From JABDBK01 sp964453575 (GTDB taxonomy: Bacteria; Pseudomonadota; Gammaproteobacteria; DSM-16500), in NCBI GenBank assembly GCA_964453575.1, contig CAYVRW010000050.1, forward strand, positions 1 to 17,221: a DNA stretch of 17,221 nucleotides, read 5' to 3'. Of the stretch, positions 13,166 to 17,221 are shown piece after piece. Within the stretch, counting starts at the first letter, position 1; each line of letters begins with the position of its first letter. Made by a program: the position numbers and the translations under genes. The notes below the pieces were generated by a model that saw only the letters and a list, made by a program, of their open reading frames with translations, was not told the origin of the DNA and ran no database searches.

Positions 13166-13200
13166 CTTTTGATCAATTATTGTACATACATTAATAATGA

Positions 13201-13230
13201 TTGATTGGTATCAATCGCGATTGTTATACT
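13201..13230 (+). promoter_or_regulatory. Promoter candidate of the outer-membrane protein gene
   Basis: TTGATT (13201-13206) and TATACT (13225-13230) are 18 nt apart. The spacer begins with GGTATCAATC, which together with the -35 forms a small palindrome (GATTG-GTAT-CAATC) that could be an operator. A start at or after 13254 fits this promoter; the longer reading from 13197 would lie over it. Confidence 0.45.
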
Positions 13231-13253
13231 TAAACTCGATTGAAAATAAGGAC

Positions 13254-14012
13254 ATGCGCGTGTTTAAAAAACGGAATTTATTGATACCATTATTTTTTGT
13301 TTCTCTTACCTCTCATGCTGCAATAATGGATATTTATCTATCGGGCGGCGCAGCATTTTCTTCTAATGAGAATAATAAAACAGTTCAAATCAACGAATTA
13401 CAAACCAATGATTATGTCACACATACTCAAACAGTCACTGGGCCTTTTGGCGGATTTGGCATAGGCCATACCTTTGATAATCTTCCCTATGGGGCGGTAA
13501 GTGTGATGCTTGCTTTATCAACAGGGTATTACGTAGGTTTTCAAGAAATTAACGGGACTGAATTTCCTGTTATCAATGATGCTGTTTTTGATACATTAAA
13601 TTATAAATTTAAAGCAGAAAGCTTTGTGACTATGGCTGAATCACGCATTTTCTTTAATCAATCTAAAGTACGCCCATTTTTATTGTTAGGTGTTGGGGCA
13701 AGTTGGAACCATATGTTTGATTATTCAGAAACTCCGACGAATCCTGCTTCCAGTGCGGCGGCTATACCTGAAGTATTTGAAAGTAATATAACAAGTTCAT
13801 TTGCTTATGAGGCTGGATTAGGTGTGCAGCTCTTTTTAATAAAAGATAATGCGACCGGCATGGCCTGGTATGGGGCGGTAGAATATCGTTATATGAATAT
13901 GGGGAAAGGGGAGTTTACTCCGTTTCCAGCGTTGACTGCCAATGACACCTTACAAGTGGGTCATTTAGCGATGCAAGCTGGTTTGTTAACATTGCAAGTT
14001 TCGATTGGTTAA
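13254..14012 (+). CDS. Outer-membrane beta-barrel protein (opacity/OmpA-barrel-like)
   Basis: 252 aa. The N-terminus MRVFKKRNLLIPLFFVSLTSHA is a signal peptide, with probable cleavage after SHA before AIMD. The mature part shows alternating hydrophobic strands and turns: an early YLSGGAAFS strand, GPFGGFGIGHTF, VSVMLALSTGYYVGF, ESFVTMAESRIFF, VRPFLLLGVGASWN, AYEAGLGVQLFL, AWYGAVEYRYMNMG and a final HLAMQAGLLTLQVSIG. This gives about eight to ten strands. The usual C-terminal Phe/Trp is missing. A GTG at 13260 is an alternative start and is better placed relative to AAGGA (7 nt) than the ATG, which is only about 1 nt away. An upstream ATG at 13197 would overlap the promoter and bury the signal peptide, so I reject it. 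Function unknown beyond surface barrel. Confidence 0.75.
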   Translation: MRVFKKRNLLIPLFFVSLTSHAAIMDIYLSGGAAFSSNENNKTVQINELQTNDYVTHTQTVTGPFGGFGIGHTFDNLPYGAVSVMLALSTGYYVGFQEINGTEFPVINDAVFDTLNYKFKAESFVTMAESRIFFNQSKVRPFLLLGVGASWNHMFDYSETPTNPASSAAAIPEVFESNITSSFAYEAGLGVQLFLIKDNATGMAWYGAVEYRYMNMGKGEFTPFPALTANDTLQVGHLAMQAGLLTLQVSIG

Positions 14013-14815
14013 CTGCCCCAGGATTTAGTATTATTTCGTCCTGTTTTTTTAGCTAAATAAAGCGCGATATTAGCTTGTTGCAATAATTGTTCCATCGTAA
14101 ACGTAGGATCAAGTGCTGTGACACCACAAGAAACAGTGACATATAAAGGTTCTGCTAAACCAATATTAATAGGTGTCTTACTGATTTTTATGCGTAATCG
14201 ATTAATTAATTCCGCAGCTTGTTCGTTACTTACATTTTGAAAAGACACTAAAAAGGTTTCATCGTTATAACAAAAAACTTTGTCATAAGCCCTAACTTGT
14301 TCTACCAAAAACTGAGCCATGGTTATTAAAACTTTATCCTTAACCACAACTCCATAGTCATCCCGTATTTTGTTTAATAAATCAATGCTGATTAAAGCAA
14401 TATAGCAGGTTTGTAATTGCCGTTTCGCAAACATTTGTTGTTCCCGTAAAATAGGCATCATGGTAACCATAGTTGCAGTCATGGTTGTGGTAGGTTGAAC
14501 TTCCTTAGACATCTCGAGTTTTTTTTGCAGCGTATAAATTTCAGTATTAAATTTATGTAAGGCAGTGATTAAATGGTCGTAATCTTTTTTAGATGCTTTA
14601 GGATGTTTATGAGCATGTTCAAACGTGATGGCTTGCTGATGAAGTTCTTCATGAAGTTTGTCTAATTCATTAATTCCGCTTTGTAATAAACATTCCTTCT
14701 GAGGGATGGGTAAGTGGCAGACGATGGCGCGGATGAAATGATTAAACCATACTTTATGGTGAATCAGGGTTTGATTCAATAAAGTTAAGGTTTCTTGTGT
14801 GGTTTTATCACTCAT
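14009..14815 (-). CDS. GGDEF-domain protein with degenerate active site and CZB-like N-terminus
   Basis: 268 aa, soluble. The N-terminal ~100 residues are helical, with LIHHKVWFNHFIRAIVCH (17-34) and LDKLHEELHQQA (51-62). This resembles the zinc-binding CZB domain of DgcZ, though with a shortened Cys region. A linker rich in Thr/Met follows (about 105-120). The GGDEF domain spans about 135-268: LISIDLLNKIRDDYG (metal Asp145), RAYD (175-178) and a C-terminal ANIALYLAKKTGRN. The catalytic GG[D/E]EF is replaced by Asn184-Asp-Glu-Thr-Phe188, so cyclic-di-GMP synthesis is doubtful. RAYD sits exactly five residues before it, the spacing of the RxxD inhibitory site, so ligand binding may persist. 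No Shine-Dalgarno is seen; a TACAAT -10-like hexamer ends 5 nt before the ATG. The 3' end overlaps the barrel gene by 4 nt, convergently. Confidence 0.82.
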   Translation of the reverse strand: MSDKTTQETLTLLNQTLIHHKVWFNHFIRAIVCHLPIPQKECLLQSGINELDKLHEELHQQAITFEHAHKHPKASKKDYDHLITALHKFNTEIYTLQKKLEMSKEVQPTTTMTATMVTMMPILREQQMFAKRQLQTCYIALISIDLLNKIRDDYGVVVKDKVLITMAQFLVEQVRAYDKVFCYNDETFLVSFQNVSNEQAAELINRLRIKISKTPINIGLAEPLYVTVSCGVTALDPTFTMEQLLQQANIALYLAKKTGRNNTKSWGS

Positions 14816-14879
14816 ATTTTATTGTAGCATTCTGGCTGCAAACAAAATGTTGTTTTTTCGATCAAATTTAAGTGATATG

Positions 14880-16118
14880 TTAAAATTTAATCAACTTCTT
14901 CTTCGCCGATGCATGCCGCTCACGTAATTCAATATCAATATATTGATCAGTGATCGCACTTGAGCTATGTCCAGCATCGTCTCTGACATGTTCACGCGGT
15001 CTTATTTTTACATCTTCTGAAATACCGGTATGACGCAGCCAATGCACCGTTGCAGCAAGCAGGGTATCGGCATCTTCATTAAAATTATCCGTTTTTAAGC
15101 GTTCAATGGCGAGATCAAAGCAATGTTGAACCATTTTACGAATATGCCTAGGACTTTCTATAGGCCCTTTACCATTGGCTTTGGCAATAAGCGGGATCGT
15201 TTCGCCAGGGGCGGGCAGTGAGCTTAATCCCAGCTTTAATCGATAACGTTTTAATGCCTCTAACATGGCATTACTGACACTAATATCACGTTCTTTGTTG
15301 CCTTTACCCAGTGTTTTGAACCACCAATTGCTATCCATATCTCTATAAAAATGGCCCATTTGCGGTAGCCAGCGTGTACTGGCAGTAAGTTCTGAAATAC
15401 GTAAATACATGGCAAAAAAAGCGTTCATCATAAAAAGCGTACGTTCATGTAAGAAAGGATTTTCTTCCGCCATTTTTTCGGCAGTTTCAATAATGTATGC
15501 CCATTGCAATTCTGACAGACGACGTATGGTGCGTTTACCATGAATTTTACGTAAAAATTTACTTTTTTGACGAATTTGCGCGATGGGATTACCATGTACA
15601 TATTCTTCTTGTTCCAAAAAATTATAAAAACTGCTTAAAATTGCAAAAATCGCTTGAATAGCATTTTGTGAAAGTACGTAAGATTTCACATTAGGTGTAT
15701 TGCCATCACGATGTGCTTTTTTACTGACGGTTGCAACAAAAGGACGCCATGTTGGATTGGGTTCGCGTAAACCGTTTTTCTCTATGAATCGCGGCACATG
15801 TTTTATGCCTATCCAATGTTTTGGCGGAGACTGGCAGAATTCCAGAAATAATTCCATGTCAGCTCTGCGTAAATCTTTTAGAGATTTTTCATGTATAAAC
15901 CAAGACCATTGAAGAAGACGCTCAATTTCACGGCGATATGATTTATAAGTCTCAGCACTACCACGATAGGCATGTAAAAATTCACAAGCATATTTATAGT
16001 CAGAAATAAAATCATTGATAGGAAGCTTAGGTTGTAGTGCTTTTATGTGATGATCAAACGATGATTCTAAGTATTCTATAGCATCAAAAAGCGGTATAGG
16101 GGCGTGTTCATGAGCCAT
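14880..16118 (-). CDS. Tyrosine recombinase (phage-integrase family)
   Basis: Site-specific DNA recombinase, 412 aa, all catalytic residues present: Arg240 in YLRISEL, Lys272 or Lys275 in LGKGNKERDI, His359 and Arg362 in HWLRHTG, His384 in DAGHSSSAIT and nucleophile Tyr393 in DQYID. The N-terminal SAM-like core-binding domain spans about 40-180 (YKSYRREIERLLQW...). AGGA precedes the ATG by about 6 nt. It is separate from any recognisable phage or integrative-element genes, and no attachment site, tRNA or excisionase is visible nearby. Its proteins of this length with an inserted segment after LRISEL are found as solitary chromosomal genes in gammaproteobacteria. It may act on an element whose borders are outside the window, or have an unknown resident role. 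Confidence 0.92.
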   Translation of the reverse strand: MAHEHAPIPLFDAIEYLESSFDHHIKALQPKLPINDFISDYKYACEFLHAYRGSAETYKSYRREIERLLQWSWFIHEKSLKDLRRADMELFLEFCQSPPKHWIGIKHVPRFIEKNGLREPNPTWRPFVATVSKKAHRDGNTPNVKSYVLSQNAIQAIFAILSSFYNFLEQEEYVHGNPIAQIRQKSKFLRKIHGKRTIRRLSELQWAYIIETAEKMAEENPFLHERTLFMMNAFFAMYLRISELTASTRWLPQMGHFYRDMDSNWWFKTLGKGNKERDISVSNAMLEALKRYRLKLGLSSLPAPGETIPLIAKANGKGPIESPRHIRKMVQHCFDLAIERLKTDNFNEDADTLLAATVHWLRHTGISEDVKIRPREHVRDDAGHSSSAITDQYIDIELRERHASAKKKLIKF

Positions 16119-16145
16119 ATATTATCCTTTATAGTTAACTTATTG

Positions 16146-16174
16146 ATTATACATATTGTAGCAAATAATGTTCA
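16146..16174 (-). promoter_or_regulatory. Promoter candidate of the integrase gene
   Basis: On the minus strand TGAACA (16169-16174) and a perfect TATAAT (16146-16151) are 17 nt apart, 27 nt before the integrase ATG. The divergent gene at 16220 has its own TATAAT (16184-16189) in the same 101-nt gap, without a clear -35. Confidence 0.45.
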
Positions 16175-16219
16175 GATATGATTTATAATAATAGGTATGG
16201 GTACAAAGGAGAATAAAAT

Positions 16220-17032
16220 ATGCGTAGTAATAATAAATCCAAAGCCAGATCCAAGTCCAGAGGAAGTAACTCATTTAGTGAATACAAGTCCGCAGAATTA
16301 AATAAGGGGAAGAGGCAAAAAGATGAGCCTTATATAAACAAAGATGATGAAAAGGGGTTCCAGAATTTGCAACTAGCCGCCGGGGGTTGGGTGGGTGATG
16401 GTATTAAAAAAGATATCGAAGAAGCCAAAAAAAAACCTAAGATACCTGATGAACTAGAAAAAACTGGGTTATTACATGATAAATTAAGAAAGCGTTTAGC
16501 TGTAGAAAAGAATGAGACGGTTCATGGAGTTTCAATAGAAATAAAAGAACATATTGAAAAAAATACTCCAACAATGAAAGCTAAAAAGAAAATGTTTTGT
16601 TGTTTGCCAGGAAAAAAAGATAATGCTAAAAATAAATTAGTATACGATGAAGTATTAAAATCTCTTACACGTATCGATGTAGTTGCCCAAGAGAATCCAA
16701 ATAATCCGCTTTCTTCTTTATTAAATCAATATCAAAATACAATAAAAAAGGAAGTGAAAACGGGTATTCCTGAAAAAAAATGTTTAAAACTTTTAGAATT
16801 AAGTTACCGGTTGATTTTTTTGACAGAAGAGACTGAGCATGCTAATAATAAAATTCCTGAAGGTTTTAATATTTTGCGTATAAAAGAACTTGCTCATGAT
16901 GTGTTTTCTCCCGAAGAAACCAGAAAAAAAACCCAGCTAATGTGGTCTTCGCGAATGCAACAGTTAAATATTCCTAAAATAATTGATGATATACTTGAGG
17001 CTTCAGTTAACAAACCAACACTTTCACCATAA
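16220..17032 (+). CDS. Lys-rich hypothetical protein, possible secreted effector
   Basis: Not recognised; 270 aa. There is no signal peptide or membrane segment. The first ~45 residues are basic and Ser/Lys-rich and look disordered. Residues ~60-115 are charged helix, then a basic cluster KAKKKMFCCLPGKKDNAKNK (121-140) with Cys127-Cys128 at its centre. The remainder (~140-262) is predicted all-helical, with leucine-rich stretches such as LKLLELSYRLIFLTEETEHA. It ends NKPTLSP. Clear AAGGAG Shine-Dalgarno 8 nt before the ATG and an upstream TATAAT support expression. Size, helicity, lysine content and accessory location fit Legionellales effectors, but no domain is identified; a DNA- or membrane-associated bacterial protein is an alternative. 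Confidence 0.6.
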   Translation: MRSNNKSKARSKSRGSNSFSEYKSAELNKGKRQKDEPYINKDDEKGFQNLQLAAGGWVGDGIKKDIEEAKKKPKIPDELEKTGLLHDKLRKRLAVEKNETVHGVSIEIKEHIEKNTPTMKAKKKMFCCLPGKKDNAKNKLVYDEVLKSLTRIDVVAQENPNNPLSSLLNQYQNTIKKEVKTGIPEKKCLKLLELSYRLIFLTEETEHANNKIPEGFNILRIKELAHDVFSPEETRKKTQLMWSSRMQQLNIPKIIDDILEASVNKPTLSP

Positions 17033-17068
17033 GTTTTTCCTTTACTTATGACATTTGCTCGTATATGG

Positions 17069-17080
17069 TATGCGCGCATA
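17069..17080. promoter_or_regulatory. 12-bp perfect palindrome before the last gene
   Basis: TATGCGCGCATA is self-complementary and lies 24 nt before the ATG at 17104, just ahead of an AT-rich -10-like stretch (TATTTTATAA). It could be a regulator site for the last, truncated gene. The evidence is symmetry and position only. Confidence 0.25.
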
Positions 17081-17103
17081 TTTTATAACTAAAGAGAAAT
17101 AAA

Positions 17104-17221
17104 ATGTTAAACGAATTACAAGAATTAATAAAATTTTATGAAACACTGAACAAATCCAGAGCTTTAGTATTAACTAAATTAACTCCCCAAGCAAATGTTA
17201 ATGTTGAATTAAAATCCGAAA
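17104..17221 (+). CDS. 5' end of a gene cut by the window edge
   Basis: An open frame starts at ATG 17104 with AGAG about 7 nt upstream, and runs to the window end without a stop (39 codons). It begins MLNELQELIKFYETLNKSRA, a hydrophilic amphipathic helix, followed by LVLTKLTPQANVNVELKSE. No family recognised from so little. It lies 71 nt after the Lys-rich gene on the same strand. Confidence 0.5.
   Translation, partial: MLNELQELIKFYETLNKSRALVLTKLTPQANVNVELKSE

Noticed and set aside
14880..17221. Prophage or integrative element marked by the integrase
   Set aside because: No structural, replication, excisionase or conjugation genes, tRNA or direct repeats are visible, so only the recombinase itself is called.
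1..17221. CRISPR arrays, tRNA or rRNA genes
   Set aside because: No regularly spaced direct repeats, cloverleaf-like conserved arms or rRNA signatures were seen on either strand by eye; a covariance-model scan would be needed to exclude a divergent small RNA.

Overview
The window is AT-rich gammaproteobacterial DNA, most consistent with the Legionellales (Legionella/Coxiella/Aquicella-like intracellular bacteria). This placement is an inference. It rests on a legiolysin-type homogentisate pathway, a TcdA/SetA-like glycosyltransferase joined to ankyrin-like repeats (the usual shape of a type IV effector), a Pcp/SlyB-like lipoprotein, and dispersed palindromic repeats of the Rickettsia/Coxiella/Legionella kind. 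No rRNA or tRNA gene, CRISPR array or phage structural gene is visible.

Positions 99-7930, all on the minus strand, form a tyrosine catabolic operon. In transcription order it holds an MFS transporter, hpd, a fumarylacetoacetase (fah), maiA, a HisC-type aminotransferase, hmgA and an aromatic amino acid permease. Together these can import tyrosine, transaminate it to 4-hydroxyphenylpyruvate, oxidise that to homogentisate, open the ring, isomerise it, and hydrolyse it to fumarate and acetoacetate. fah/maiA and hmgA/permease overlap, and hisC/hmgA are 1 nt apart, so most of the operon looks translationally coupled. Two long inverted-repeat elements sit in its gaps (3691-3854 and 5479-5583), and a third short palindrome supplies the last codons of the MFS gene. 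A 12-bp GC stem just beyond the last gene could be the operon terminator, although the first 70 bases also look like an assembly-edge artefact.

Positions 8157-10899, plus strand: an MltD-like lytic transglycosylase, a third inverted-repeat element (9170-9329), a fatty acid hydroxylase/short-chain dehydrogenase fusion, and a SlyB-like lipoprotein without a glycine zipper. These are envelope-related genes.

Positions 10974-17221 are accessory in character: the glycosyltransferase/ankyrin effector candidate behind a strong promoter, two very small genes, a DUF4870/COG3671-like membrane protein, an outer-membrane beta-barrel protein, a GGDEF protein with a degenerate active site but a retained RxxD inhibitory site, a solitary complete tyrosine recombinase, a Lys-rich unknown protein, and the 5' end of one more gene cut by the window edge. 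The two effector-like proteins both carry a Cys-Cys pair among basic residues, a possible host-lipidation or membrane-targeting signal.
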